Shown here one piece after another: positions 49,611 through 61,439 of a stretch of 64,000 bases of DNA (its first letter is position 1; the number at the start of each line of letters is the position of its first letter). Origin of the DNA: Delphinapterus leucas (Eukaryota > Chordata > Mammalia > Artiodactyla > Monodontidae); contig NW_022098072.1 of the NCBI RefSeq assembly GCF_002288925.2, positions 24,443,296 through 24,507,295 on the forward strand. Reading direction: 5' to 3'. Under the pieces are notes generated by a model. That model was not told the origin of the DNA and did no database searches. It saw nothing but the letters and a program-made list of their open reading frames with translations. The translations under genes and the position numbers were made by a program.

Positions 49611-50906
49611 TCTCAGAGCAAATGCCAATGTACACATTCCTATATTCTGTGACTACTCATCACCCTCACCAAGGTCACACTAACTTACAGAAAAAAATAG
49701 CTAATTTTATAGTTTTGTATAAAATTATATGACTAGAAAGAGATGCAGGGCTGTGATTTTATCTAAGCGTGTTTCATTGCAAACACTAGTGCTAAGACAA
49801 AAGTACCCATCTAAGTACAAACGAATGACATTTACTTTGTTTTGGGAAATACACAAACACAAAGCAAACTGCAATGCTTCTTTTTCTGCTAAGAGCAATC
49901 AGCTGGTTAGTTTTGGGTCTTACTTCTCTGCTCTTTAAACTTATATTTACAACTTCACAGAATCCTTATTTTCCAGTCGTTCTTTGATGTTAGTAAAGCA
50001 CAATGGTTAGACTTATGTGTTGAGGTACAGTAGTTTCATGAGTGAATCACTGTGCTTTAGCGTTTAATTTTTTGTCTTTTTAACTCTTGCATTCTTAGCA
50101 AGCAAAATAGTCAGTGTGCAGAAGCCAAATAGCAACAATATCAGTAAAGAGCATATACACTTTTAGTCGCTGAGAACATCAGAACACCATGCAAAAAAAT
50201 GTTCAGTACAGGGCAAATAAACCATCCTCTAGAAATATCTTCCACACTCTCCAATTACATTTGACTAGTGACAACTGTAATTAGTGAAACAGGGACTCTT
50301 GGTTTTTTTTTTTTTTGGCTAAGCTCTGGACAACATTCACCATCAAAGATACTTCCGTGTTTTTAATTTATGCCCAGAAAAGAAAAACACACGGTGCTCA
50401 GATTGGACATGTTTTTAATTTATGAATATCTGCACTATGGACGTGAGTGAGAAATTACGGGAATATGGTTTTGTTTTGGTTTTGAATGGCCACACCAACA
50501 GAAAACCACCTTAGATGAAATGAATAATTAACCTGTCACTGATTTTTAAAAATTAACCTCCCTGCCATTATGCTGAAGAGTTACAATCATCAATCTGCTA
50601 AAAGTTGGCACTGCCAAGTGTGTCACATAAAGCTGTGGGCATGCGGCCCTGAAGCCTGCCACTCTGCCACCTTCCAACAAGCTTCACATGAACTGGATGT
50701 CCCAGCTGGCAGTGCTTTCTTTGTCATTTCTAGCTATATTCTTCATCTCTCTTCCTCTTGCTCCCACTTTGATTGGACACTACTTTTCCCTTCCTCTCCC
50801 TTTAAGGCTTTCTTATGAAATTCGATTTCATTTTATATTGCAAACAAATATTTTGTATAAAAAGTCCAAATAAACAACAAAAATCTTTGAAGGTAGTCTA
50901 CAGAAT
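49611..50906. other. Unassigned DNA
   Basis: No gene recognised. A T15 run lies near 50303-50317. The 82-codon frame at 50570-50818 has no motif that I recognise. Confidence 0.5.
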
Positions 50907-50916
50907 AAAAAGGCAG
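50907..50916. repeat. Left target-site duplication of SINE
   Basis: AAAAAGGCAG, repeated at 51206-51215. Confidence 0.75.
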
Positions 50917-50918
50917 GT

Positions 50919-51205
50919 GGGGGCTTCCCTGGTTGAGGGTCTGCCTGCCGGAGCAGGGGACACTGGTCCGAGCCCTGGTCCGGGAAGATCCCACATGCCG
51001 CGGAGCAGCTAAGCCCGTGTGCCACAACTACTGAGCATGCGAGCCACAACTACTGAAGCCCACACACCTAGAGCCCGTGCTCCACAACGGGAGAGGCCAT
51101 CACGGTGAGAGGCCCGCGCACCGCAGGGAAGAGTAGCCCCCGCTCAGCGCAGCTGGGGAGAGCCCACGTGCAGCAATGAAGACCCAAAGCAGCCAGAAAA
51201 AAAAA
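50919..51205 (+). mobile_element. CHR-type SINE, long form, A box deleted
   Basis: Starts GGGGGCTTCCCTGG and carries CCACATGCCGCGGAGCAG, then a longer 3' body (ACTACTGAAGCCCACACACC; AGCAATGAAGACCCAAAG) ending in an A15 tail. Relative to the other copies, 11 bases that make up the polymerase III A box are missing between CCTGG and TTGAG (about 50930). A B box-like GGTCCGAGCC is kept at about 50964-50973. Flanked by 10-bp duplications. Confidence 0.92.
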
Positions 51206-51215
51206 AAAAAGGCAG
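51206..51215. repeat. Right target-site duplication of SINE
   Basis: AAAAAGGCAG, overlapping the SINE tail. Confidence 0.75.
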
Positions 51216-51525
51216 TTAGTTTGAGAATATCAGATGCCTAATACAATAGGTAATATCATAAGACTTAAAGTTTAGAATTTACTTTTACTACGTTATTAAA
51301 GAATTGTTCATCAAGGACCAAAATTAACTAATAACATAGACATAAAACAACATGTCTCATTTCTTAGATGATTGATCATAAACAAAGCACAGGGCACATT
51401 ATTATTTAAAAAAAATGTGTGCTGTATTTTAAACAATACAGCAGCAACAGCAATAATTTACCATGATAAAAAAAAATGAGGAAATTATCATCAAAAGTAA
51501 TAAGTAGAAGAATGCTGTTGGAAAG
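51216..51525. other. Unassigned AT-rich DNA
   Basis: No feature recognised. Confidence 0.5.
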
Positions 51526-51950
51526 TGTTACTGGTTGAATTGTGTCTCCCACCTCCTTCAAAATTCAGATGTTGAACCCCTAACCCCCAGTATTTAGAAT
51601 GTGACTTTATTTAGATATAGGCCCTTTAGAAAGATAATTAAATTCAAATGGGATCATTAGGGTGGGCCCTATTCCAACAGGACTAATCTCCTTAAAAGAA
51701 AAGGAGGTTCAAACACAGGGACACAGATAACATAGAGGGACAACCACATGAGGACACAGCCAGAAGGTGGCCATCTTCAAGGCAAGGAGAGGAAGAAACC
51801 AAAGAAACCAAAGGTTTCTCAGAAGAAACCAAACCTGCCAACACCTTAATCTCAGACTACCAACCTCCAGAATTATGAAAAAGTAAATCTGTTGCTTAAG
51901 CAGCCCAGTGTGTGGTGTTCTGTTGCAGCAGCCCCTGAAAACTCATATAG
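51526..51950 (+). mobile_element. MLT1-like (ERVL-MaLR) solo LTR
   Basis: Starts TGTTACTGGTTGAATTGTGT and proceeds through 'cccctaacccccagtattta', 'gaatgtgactttatttaga', 'atgaggacacagccagaagg' and 'ccagaattatgaaaaagtaa' to '...ctgttgcagcagcccctga'. This is the complete order of an MLT1 LTR. The two ends do not show a clear 5-bp duplication. Confidence 0.9.
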
Positions 51951-53671
51951 TGGGTAATGGTGTGAGCCTATCTTTCAGGGGAAGGTGAAAGTTGGAAAGG
52001 ACACAGTGGGTTTCATTTTCTTTCCATTAGGCATCAGATGCTTGATAAGTTAAACTCTGCTCTTTAAAATATCAAGATGTTTTTCAAAGTTCTCATGGAA
52101 AAGATTAATATTATTTATTTCTGCCCATAATTTTTACTCACTTTAGAGAATAGGTTTTTTAGCAGTCTAGCATTTGCCTTTGACTATCCAAATAGGATTT
52201 AAAGAGTGTTAACAAAAAGATAGCAAAAGATTACTCATTACAGAGTGAGCCAAAATAAATAAATAAATAAAGTAGGGCGAGCGGGATGGGGGACAAAAAA
52301 GTGTGCAGCGAGCAGATTGAGTCAGCTCCTGTTTCTGTTGCAAGGGTTCAGGTTCATGGGGAAGGGCAGCCAGAGCCTCTAGTGATTCCCAGAGGTCCTG
52401 TGGCTGCTTAGGGGGTGGCCAAGGTCCAGGGTGTGACTCACAGGCTATGTCTTGCTGATTAGCACTTTTTCACTTGGATTTGTAATCCAAAAAGCACTTG
52501 CCAATTGACATTTTTGAGCTAGGGAAATACCAGAGGTTGCTCTCTGAACTGTGTTTTTTTTGTTTTTTGTTTTTTTTAATCATTCCCTAAATTTGAGTTT
52601 GCTTTGCTTCTTGTTTTTCTATGTAAGCTATAAGCTCCGTCTTAAAAAAAATAAATAAACAACAGTAATCTCTACCATTAGAATTTTACCCAAAATTCTA
52701 ATACATAATATCCCTATGGATAGGACAGAAATGGGATTAGGGGTTCTTTCAATAATAAGATAATAACTATATAATATACTCTAAGAGTGATGTAAGGGTG
52801 CCCAGTTTAAATTGTATTCTAACTGACCTGACACTAAATAATACCTTTTTTGATCACATAAAGCAGGGATTTTATATTTTATATGTATATTTAAGTCCTT
52901 CTACCCTAAATATCTTTTGGTAAATTCAAATATAATTGTCTTTCTAAATGTTATTATTATTACTTAGCTCTTAATATTTACAGGATTGAGCCACTCAGTA
53001 AAATGTTATTACTTTTGTCTCAAAGGAGAACAACACATTTTAATTTTATCCACCAAATGGAATTTGATCTCTTGAGACTGTGTCCTATGTTGGAAGTTGC
53101 ATTCGAATTAAATTCCCCTGAACTTAGGCACTGAGTCACACTTGGCCCAGTATCACCGATCTTTACTGAGCAAGAACACAACACACAGCATTACAGACAA
53201 CACAGAGGGAGGAACTCATTACCTCTAATTGGAGGTTTCCACAATTGATGTTACCTAAATTCTGAAATTACTTCTCTACTCAAACCTTCTGTCATTTTAT
53301 CCATGGTGTTCCTGTATCCTTGCTGGAATAGATTCACCGTATCAGCAGAAACATTGCACTTTTGATGATGTTAGTCTAAGCACATCCGGCATCTGCACAT
53401 ATATTAGAGCATATTCACAAGTGCAAATTAGAGCACGTTTCTACCTTCAGAGTGGTCAATACTGGCACACTGACAGTGTCCAATCCCAGACTAACACTTG
53501 CAGACCTTTAATTTCCTGCCTAAACAACTGTACATTTATTGAATGTTTCTGTGATCTTTTTAAAGCTACTGAGCCATTTAAGAAATGTTTTCCATGTTGT
53601 ATTCTCTGCTTTCTCTTGTCCACTAGACTTCTAAAAATGTCTGAATTCTTGCTCTTAATATTTCCTGCAAT
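51951..53671. other. Unassigned DNA with short simple repeats
   Basis: Contains a (TAAA)n run at 52252-52271 and a T-rich run at 52554-52578. No gene recognised. The frame 53421-53810 runs into the SINE and is not credible. Confidence 0.5.
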
Positions 53672-53684
53672 AAGATCCACAGAG
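53672..53684. repeat. Left target-site duplication of SINE
   Basis: AAGATCCACAGAG, perfectly repeated at 53890-53902. Confidence 0.92.
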
Positions 53685-53685
53685 A

Positions 53686-53889
53686 GGGCTTCCCTGGTGG
53701 CGCAGTGGTTGAGAGTCTGCCTGCCGATGCAGGGGACACGGGTTCGTGCCCTGGTCCGGGAAGATCCCACATGCCGCGGAGCGGCTGGGCCCGTGAGCCA
53801 TGGCAGCTGAGCCTGCGCATCCCGAGCCTGTGTTTCACAACAGGAGAGGCCACAGCAATGAGAGGCCCGCGTACCCCCCCCAAAAAAAA
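53686..53889 (+). mobile_element. CHR-type tRNA-derived SINE, short form
   Basis: Head GGGCTTCCCTGGTGGCGCAG. A box TGGCGCAGTGG at 53698-53708, B box-like GGTTCGTGCC at 53741-53750, body CCACATGCCGCGGAGCGG, and a C8 run before a short A tail. Same subfamily as 42129-42344 and likewise rich in intact CpG. Perfect 13-bp duplications show a recent, clean insertion. Confidence 0.96.
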
Positions 53890-53902
53890 AAGATCCACAG
53901 AG
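53890..53902. repeat. Right target-site duplication of SINE
   Basis: AAGATCCACAGAG. Confidence 0.92.
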
Positions 53903-55489
53903 GTATTCAACATAAGTCTACCATCTACTCTACTACCCTGTGTTTATTAAAATATATTATCTCCTCTTACAACAAAAAAATCTTCCCAAGAAACTAACAG
54001 CTAAAAAAAGCAAGGCTAAAACATTAGTCACCTCAGGAGAAGTCAGAATGCTATGACATTCTAAATCATTGTTGTTGTTGGCCTTTCTGATTTGCCACCT
54101 GATGGTAAGAATTGACAACTGGTCTCCACATATGATTGACAAGTCCCTAGTGGGTAAATTGCCAAGAGGTATTGGGCACTTCTGTCTCTTAGGAAGCAGA
54201 TATTTGATTACTCTTTGAGGAAACTCAGACGTCCTCATAGAGAAACAGTGCTGTGGCTGAAGTATGGGGTAAACTTTCTCTGAAATTGTCTGTCCTGAAA
54301 AATTAACTGTTGCAAAGAGAACATGTGGGGTTTTTTAAATCCTTTTTTGCGTTTCTTAAACTAGAAATCATTTTTTTCAGGTTTCCTCCTAAAATCCTTT
54401 GGCTGTTCAGGAAGGGCTTGACATTGTAGAACTCACCACAGATTGCAGATGACAGCATCCTCCTGGCTTTTCTCTTGCCTGACACACTTATGTTAAATGC
54501 CCATATGCATACATCAGAAGATATGCCCTTACCAGATTAGAGATGTACTTTGGAAAGCATAGAAGATCTCAATTTTACCAGCTGAAAACTCTGACTTGTT
54601 TTTAACTATAGAGAAGAAATACCATCTGAATCCATACAAATGCAGTGACTTTTGTATTTCTGACAGGACTTAAGCCTCCTTGCTATGGTATTAACTGGGA
54701 TACTGTGGCAACCATAAACTACTAACCATAACTCTCTCTGAAAACAGCTGCCATGGAGCTGTAGAATATTTTCCTTAGACTTCAAAGCATTGACATTTCA
54801 AGGAAAACTCAGCATCCTTGTCACAGTAGAGGTTATTCAACTAAGATGTCTTAACAAACTATTTGCATGCATGAGAACTTCTATAAATGTGAATAAATGT
54901 ATTATTGTAAATGACTCATACTTTGAAAAATGATGTAATCTTTATTGAGATATGGTTGATGTAAAAAATGATATAATTTTATATGACTTATATTACATAC
55001 CAAAGACTATGGTAACTATAAAGGGCCAGTCCCTTATACGAAATATTTAAAAATGTATGATATAAAACTAATTGGCCTTGATCATATCTGCTGGATCACT
55101 CAGCCAGAAGTAGAAATGAAAGAATACCAGCCTTGAAATCAGAATCCCTGGAATATGGTGCTGGCTCTGATTTACCAACAGTGTCATTTTAAGCAGATAC
55201 AATTGGTAAACTGCTCTTTAGGATGGATGGGTTTCCATTGCGGATGCTAGTGCTCCAAATCAAAAACTCTCCTCATTCAGCTTCTTGGGAAGAAGGGCAG
55301 CTTACTGATCTATGCTGCTGGAGCTACAGACAAAGCTCTGAGTGAAATTCAGTGGATGTCTCTTAAAGGGACAATTCAGAAAAAATATAAATGTCTAATT
55401 AATATTCACAGAGATATGTGAAATGATATTGCATGCATGCAACAAAAACTGAAGTTCAGTAAAAATCCATGAGGTCAGGAGTTCTTAGA
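53903..55489. other. Unassigned DNA
   Basis: No gene recognised. A short 'ctttattgagatatggttga' near 54941 may be a scrap of an inverted old L1 end. Confidence 0.45.
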
Positions 55490-56160
55490 ATTAAAAAGTG
55501 TGACAGTTGACATAAAACTTTCAAAGGGCTAGAAAACTGAGAAGATAACTCAGACGTAGTTAAATAGAGGGGAACATGGTTAAAAATTTAAGAGACATCA
55601 ATCATCATATAGGAGGTGCAGTATTCAACAAATGGGGAATTCAGGGAAAAAGGAGATAATTGAAAATCGAAAAGGAATAGGTGAATAATTAGCAGAACTG
55701 AAGAAAGAGTCTTCAGACTCATGTTACTAAGTATCAGTAGGATGAAGGAAGACATGCATTCTCATAAAATTCCACCTAGATGCATTCTCATAAAATTCCA
55801 CTAAGTATAAGAAGAAGATTTTAAAGTTTCTGGTTGGAAAAAAAACCCCAGATCATCTGCAAAGAAGTGTCAGAAGAGCATAAGACTTCTCATTAGCAAT
55901 GCCTTGATGAAAGAAGAAAATGAAAATGAAAAGCAATGTCTTAAACTTCAAAGGGAAAGATATTTTGAGCCTTAAATTATATACCCAGCTAAACTACACA
56001 ATCAAGCATAATGGCCAGATAAAAGTATTTTCATACACATAAGTACTCAGAAAATTTATGTGATATGCGCTGTTCCTGGAACTGTTGCAGAGGTCATATT
56101 CAGGCAAAATACAGGTTTAAGAAAGAAGGAGTAGAGCAAACACAAAAGTTTAGTGAAAGG
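55490..56160 (+). mobile_element. Old L1/HAL1 ORF1-region remnant
   Basis: Blocks 'cagatcatctgcaaagaagt', 'cataagacttctcattagca', 'ttatatacccagctaaacta' and 'agtattttcatacacataag' appear in the order of ORF1 debris of old L1s. A 22-bp perfect unit is repeated at 55754-55775 and 55780-55801. Many stops; not coding. Confidence 0.6.
55754..55801. repeat. 26-bp-period tandem duplication
   Basis: The 22-bp unit beginning ATGCATTCTCATAAAATT occurs at 55754-55775 and again at 55780-55801. Confidence 0.85.
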
Positions 56161-56944
56161 AACTCTTAGGATGACAGTTGGTCACTAGGTCTAGAACAGC
56201 TTGTCCACACTGAGATAAAATCTGTTAACATTTTTATGCAGATCGATTTATCTTTTAACCTGTGTTCAATTTAGGCATCAGGTCTATATTTAATATCTAA
56301 AACTATAAACAGAAATAAATCTACTTCAGGTCCATATTCAGAACTGTGTATAGTAAGAACACCAACACACATTTTACTTTAAACATAAAGCCCAGATGAA
56401 ATTTTTAGGAGAAACTCTTACAGGCATGTTTATAGAGTTACCCCCAGATGTTCTGAATATTTTATAATCTCCTCATTAAGTAATTTACTCAACTGTCATC
56501 TGCACGTTGAAAATTAGAACAAATTGTTAATTGGGTGTTTATTTGTTGTAATTGCTGCAGTTAAAAATTATGCATACTGGTGGACTATGCATTCCACCTC
56601 TAATGACTTATCATAAGGAAGTAGGTGAACAAATGAACAAAAATTAATTTAAATAATTTTTATTATTATAGTCAATGTATTCATTCAACAAATACTTGAG
56701 GCACTGGGCATCTATCACTTACAAACAGTAAAAGAAAGAAAGGAAAAAGCCTAAATTTGTAAAAGATAATTATATTCATACATTGAGGTAATATTTAGTA
56801 ATTAAGACTGATGATAGTATAGAAATATATTTAATAAAAATAAGAAGTCCCCTAATACGTGTTTAAAGGACAAAATCAAGTTACAAGATGTTATATGGTA
56901 TTTTTATTTAGATAGATAATAGACTGGTTGATATTAGATAACAT
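56161..56944. other. Unassigned AT-rich DNA
   Basis: No gene or family recognised. Confidence 0.5.
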
Positions 56945-57157
56945 AAAATACCCCAAATAGCCAAAACAAGCTTGAGAAAGAACAAAGCTGGAGGAATCAT
57001 GCTTCTCGACTTCAGACTATATTACAAAGCTACAGTAATCAAAACAGTATGGTACTGGCATAAAAACAGACACATAGATCAATGGAACAGGATAGAAAGC
57101 CCAGAAATAAACCCACACATTAACAGCAATTAATCTATGACAAAGGAGGCAAGAAAT
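56945..57157 (+). mobile_element. Internal L1 ORF2 fragment
   Basis: Matches about 9240-9445 of the long L1 (reading [18 protein letters not shown]). It is cut off at both ends, with no tail and no visible duplication, so it is a remnant of a larger element or a rearranged piece. Confidence 0.85.
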
Positions 57158-57547
57158 GTCAGGGCTCTGGATTAGACCCCAAGAAAGACTCTGCAAAAAG
57201 ACCAGCCTGGATCTCCTTTTGTCAATATGATCCAGGCTTATTTCCAAAGATTTGCAATAACTCTAAGTGCACTGGATCACTGTATTCAAGTATGACAGAT
57301 TATGGGGATGAAAGAAGGTACTAGATTGTCTACCTCTGAAAAGGATCACCAACAATGGATTCTGAATCAAAATAGCCTGGAAAGACCTGGCTGTGAAAAT
57401 TATCCTGCAGTCAAGGCACTTTCTGATATATTTAGCACACTGCCTGGAATATGGTAGGCATTCAGAAAATGTTTCTAGACTGATTTAAAAACTGATTTGG
57501 GTGACTCCTTTTGATTGTCAAAGCAGTAAACAGTATTATTTAACAAT
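57158..57547. other. Short spacer with possible L2/MIR end
   Basis: The stretch 57425-57480 ('tagcacactgcctggaatat', 'ggtaggcattcagaaaatg') resembles the 3' end shared by L2 and MIR. The rest is unassigned. Confidence 0.45.
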
Positions 57548-57741
57548 GGAGAGAGAAAGGAATGGGAACAAGAAGATAGAAAGAGCAATCTGCTTAGAAA
57601 AGATGTTTGTTTTCACCATACTTAACTGAACTCTTTAGTTATCAGATGGTCTAGTGGCTCTTAGGAATGAAGGATACAAGTTTGGACAGGTCTCTAAAAT
57701 CAAAAGCGTGGTGTTCAGGGCCCCTGCTTCCCCAGGCAATT
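57548..57741. repeat. Left 194-bp direct repeat flanking L1
   Basis: Begins GGAGAGAGAAAGGAATGGGA and ends CCAGGCAATT. It aligns without gaps to 59666-59859. By hand I count about 22 mismatches (about 11%). Beyond each end the similarity stops. Confidence 0.9.
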
Positions 57742-59665
57742 ACACTAACAATGAAAGACCAGAAAGAGAAATTTTTTTAAAAATCCCATTTACCATCACA
57801 TCAAAAAGAATAAAATACCTAGGAATAAACCTAACTAAGAAGGCAAAAGAGCTGTACCCAGAAACTGTAAGATACTGATGAAAGAAACCAAAGATGACAC
57901 AAACAGATGGAGAGATATACCATGTTCTTGGATTAGAAGAATCAATATTGTCAAAATGACTATACTACCCAAAGTAATCTACAGATTCAATGCAATCCCT
58001 ATCAAATTACCAGTAGTGCTTTTTCCCAGAATTAGAACAAAAAATTTTACAATTTGTATGGAAACACTAAAGATCCCAAATAGCCAAAACAATCTTAAGA
58101 AAGAAAATTAACCTGGAGGAATCAGGCTCCCTGGCTTCAGACTACACTACAAAGCTACAGTAATCAAAAGAGTATGGTGCTGGCACAAAAAGAGACATAC
58201 AGATCAGTGAAACAGGATAGAAAGCCCAGAGATAAGCCTAGGTACTTATGGTCACATAACTATGATGAAGGAGGCAAGAATATACAATGGAGAAAAGACA
58301 GTCTCTTCAATAAGTGGTGCTGGGAAAACTGGACAACTACATGTAAAAGAATGAAATTATAACATTCTCTAACACCATACACAAAAATAAACTCAAAATG
58401 GATTAAAGGCCTAAATCTAAGACTGGATACTATAAAATTCCTAGAGGAAAACACAGGTGGAATACTCTTTGACATAAATCACAGCAATATATTTTTGGAT
58501 CTATCCCCCAACACAAAGGAAACAAAAGCAAAAATTAAAAAATGGGACCTAATTATACTTCAAAGCTTTTGCATAGCAAAGGAAACCATAAACAAAATGA
58601 AAAGACAATGCACAGAATGGGAGAAAATAGTTTCAAATGAAGTGACTGACAAGGGACTAATCTCCAAAATCTACAAACAGCTCATGCAGCTTAATGTCAA
58701 AAAAACAAACAACCCAATCAAAAAATGGGTGGAAGATCTAAATAGACATTTCTCCAAGGAAGACATACAGATGTCCAAGAGGCACATGAAAAGATGCTCA
58801 CATCACTAATTATTAAATAAATGCAAATCAAAACTACAATGAGGTATTACCCAATACCAGTCAGAAAGGCCATCATCAAAAAATCTACAAACAGTAAATG
58901 CTGGAGAGGGTGTGGAGAAAAGGGAGCCCTCCTGTACTTTTGGTGGGAATGTAATTGGTACAGCCACTATGGAGAACAGTATGGAGGTTCCAAGAAAACC
59001 TAAAAATAGAGCTACCAAATGATCTAGCATTCCCACTTCCAGGCATATATCTGGAGAAAAGCATAATTCAAAAAAATACATGTACCCCAATGTTCACTGC
59101 AGCACTATTTACAATAGCCAGGACATGGAAGCAACCTAAATGCCCATCGACAGAGGAATGGATAAAGAAGATGTGGTACATATATACAATGGAATATTAC
59201 TCAACCATAAAAAAAAGAATGGAATAATGCCATTTGTAGCAATATAGATGGACCTAGAGATTTTCATACTGAGTGAAGTAAGTCAGAGAGACAAAGACAA
59301 ATATCATACGATATTGCTTATATGGGGAATCTAAAAAACGGTACAAATGAAACCTGTTTATGAAACATAGAGTTACAGATGTAGAAAATAAACTTATGGT
59401 TACCAAAGGGGAAGTGGGGGAGGGATAAATTGGGAGTTTGGTATTGACATATACACACTACTATATATAAAATAGATAACTAATAAGAACCTACTGTGTA
59501 GCACAGGGAACTCTACTTAGTACTCTGTAATGGCCTATATGGGAATAGAATCTAAAACAGTGAATATATGTATATGTATAACTGATTCACTTTGCTGTAT
59601 AGCAGAAACTAACACAAACTTGTAAATCAACTATACTCCAATAAAAATTAATTAAAAAGAAAAAC
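57742..59665 (+). mobile_element. 5'-truncated L1 between 194-bp direct repeats
   Basis: Starts in ORF2 after the RT catalytic box (homologous to about 8912 of the long L1) and runs through the C-terminal region and 3' UTR to 'caataaaaattaattaaaaa' and an A-rich end at about 59640-59664. Open pieces: 57878-58111, 58174-58362 and 58495-58809, plus the ORF2 C-terminus at 58955-59227. In the Cys-rich segment CWRGCGEKG keeps both Cys, but the later His/Cys positions are altered. Not functional. The minus-strand frames 58260-58475 and 58806-59090 are shadows. Confidence 0.93.
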
Positions 59666-59859
59666 GGAGAGAGAAAGGAATGGGAACAAGTAGATGGAAA
59701 GAAAGATCAGCTTAGAAAAGATGTTTGCTTTCACGATACTTAACTGAACTCTTCAGTTATCAGATGGTCTAGTGACTCTTAGGAATGAAGGACACAAATT
59801 TGGACAGATCTTCAAAATCAACAGGGTTGTGTTCAGTGCCCCATCTTGCCCAGGCAATT
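59666..59859. repeat. Right 194-bp direct repeat flanking L1
   Basis: Gapless partner of 57548-57741, directly after the L1 A-rich end. Confidence 0.9.
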
Positions 59860-60008
59860 TGGCAGTTGGCCTGGAATCTGAGCACCTTCAAAGGCAGCTG
59901 CACTGAAAAGTGTCAGTGATCTCATACACAGAGTCAACTGGTTAGCATTAGACCTAGGTTGCATTCATAACCCAAAGGTAAGTTTCATAGAAATCCCCAT
60001 TGAAAATG
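59860..60008. other. Unassigned DNA
   Basis: Short spacer between L1 repeat and SINE; nothing recognised. Confidence 0.5.
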
Positions 60009-60023
60009 CTCAGAAGCATTTTT
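60009..60023. repeat. Left target-site duplication of SINE
   Basis: CTCAGAAGCATTTTT, perfectly repeated at 60341-60355. Confidence 0.92.
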
Positions 60024-60340
60024 TAAAATTTATTTATTTTATTTATTTAGTTTTAGCTGCGTTGGGGTCTTCGCTGCTGTGTGCGGGCTTTCTCTAGTTG
60101 CAGTGAGCAAGGGCTACTCTTCGTTGGGGTGCACAGGCTTCTCTCTTTGCAGTGGCTTCTCTTATTGCAGAGCATGGGCTCTAGGAATGTGGGCTTCCGT
60201 AGTTGTGGCTCGTGGCTCAGTAGTTGTGGCGCAGGGGCTTAGTTGCTCCGCAGCATGTGGTATCTTCCTGGGCCAGGGCTCAAACCCGTGTCCCCTGCAT
60301 TGGCAGGTGGGTTCTTTACCACTGCGCCACCAGGGAAGTC
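60024..60340 (-). mobile_element. CHR-type SINE, long form, minus strand
   Basis: Reverse orientation: a T-rich tail at 60024-60055, the longer body, then the head ending at GGGAAGTCC (60334-60341). B box complement GGCTCAAACC at 60278-60287 and A box complement CCACTGCGCCA at 60319-60329 are both recognisable. The 92-codon plus frame 60079-60357 is antisense to the SINE and is an artefact. More diverged than the short-form copies, with a simple (TTTA)n-like tail. Confidence 0.94.
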
Positions 60341-60355
60341 CTCAGAAGCATTTTT
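60341..60355. repeat. Right target-site duplication of SINE
   Basis: CTCAGAAGCATTTTT. Confidence 0.92.
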
Positions 60356-61439
60356 AAAGCAAAGAAGAACTGAGTATTATAATGAAAGCATCTACTAAAT
60401 GGAGTAGGCTTTAAAAAAGGAAAGGTTGAATTATAGATCATAAGTGAATTTTACTACTGGCTCTGCTCTCAGCCCCCTTTAATACTTTGATTGAGACCAT
60501 TAACTTGGGGTGCCTCAGTTTCCTCATCACTACAGTGAAGTGATTGGTTAGATTAAGTTATCTTTCAGGGTTTTTTCCACTTCCAATGTGTGATAAATCC
60601 TAAAAATTCTAAAAATGTTTCTAATAGACTGACTTTTCCTGGGGAGTAAAAATAGTCACTAGTGGCCCTACAGATGTGCAGTACAAAATTACTGAGTCTT
60701 TTTATGTTAAATGATCTAGCCTGGCCCCATCAGAAAATACTTTTAAAATAGACCTCTCTAATGTTGAGAAAGACTTGAAGACGTTTCTGTTTTTCTTTAT
60801 TAATTTTAATGAACTTTTTCTCGAACACTCAATTCATCACACTGATTATATTATGATTACTAATCTAAAAGATAGCATGGGGTTCTAATACTTGTCTCAA
60901 TTTCTCTTTTTTTCCATATCACTCATTGAGTTTTCTGGCCAGGCTGTTTAATAGGTTGGCAACAATGTAATTAAATTAAAAATGATTTTCCTGCCTTTTC
61001 AAAAATAAATATTTAAAGCAGTTAAAAGGAAGTAGCAATTAATTAAGCAGTAAGAGAGAAGAAAAAGATGAATAAAACCCCAATCATATGTATGCCAATT
61101 TTGCTCATAAAATGGAAATGAAGAAAGCATAATTTTTGGTCTAAATGTTGTCACTTAAATTTATTATTCATTAATTGGCATTTTTGAAAAGTCATCTGTA
61201 ATTCTACCATTGTAGAAAATAGTTGGAGCTATTTGATGGGCACCTTATAGTTATCTCTGACTTATATGATAAGCAATGAAGAAATATAATGTACTTCTAG
61301 TCATGTAAATCCTATTGTAAAAGAAATTCCCAAGAAATAATTTTAGAATGAAAATTGCCACAGAAAGACTCAGGAATAACTAACAACTGAGTAATTAACA
61401 ACTAACAACATAAAATGAGGCAGCATATGATAATTATGA
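60356..61439. other. Unassigned AT-rich DNA
   Basis: About 1.1 kb with no gene or repeat recognised; 'gtgcctcagtttcctcatca' at about 60510-60530 is a possible MIR core scrap. Confidence 0.45.

Noticed and set aside
53421..53950. Frames reading into SINE sequence on both strands
   Set aside because: CHR SINEs are GC-rich and often open by chance. The frames differ between the copies and carry no conserved protein.
56945..59665. One continuous L1 from 56945 to 59665
   Set aside because: The fragment at 56945-57157 covers ORF2 sequence that is present again in 57742-59665, and unique DNA plus the 194-bp repeat lies between. They are separate events.
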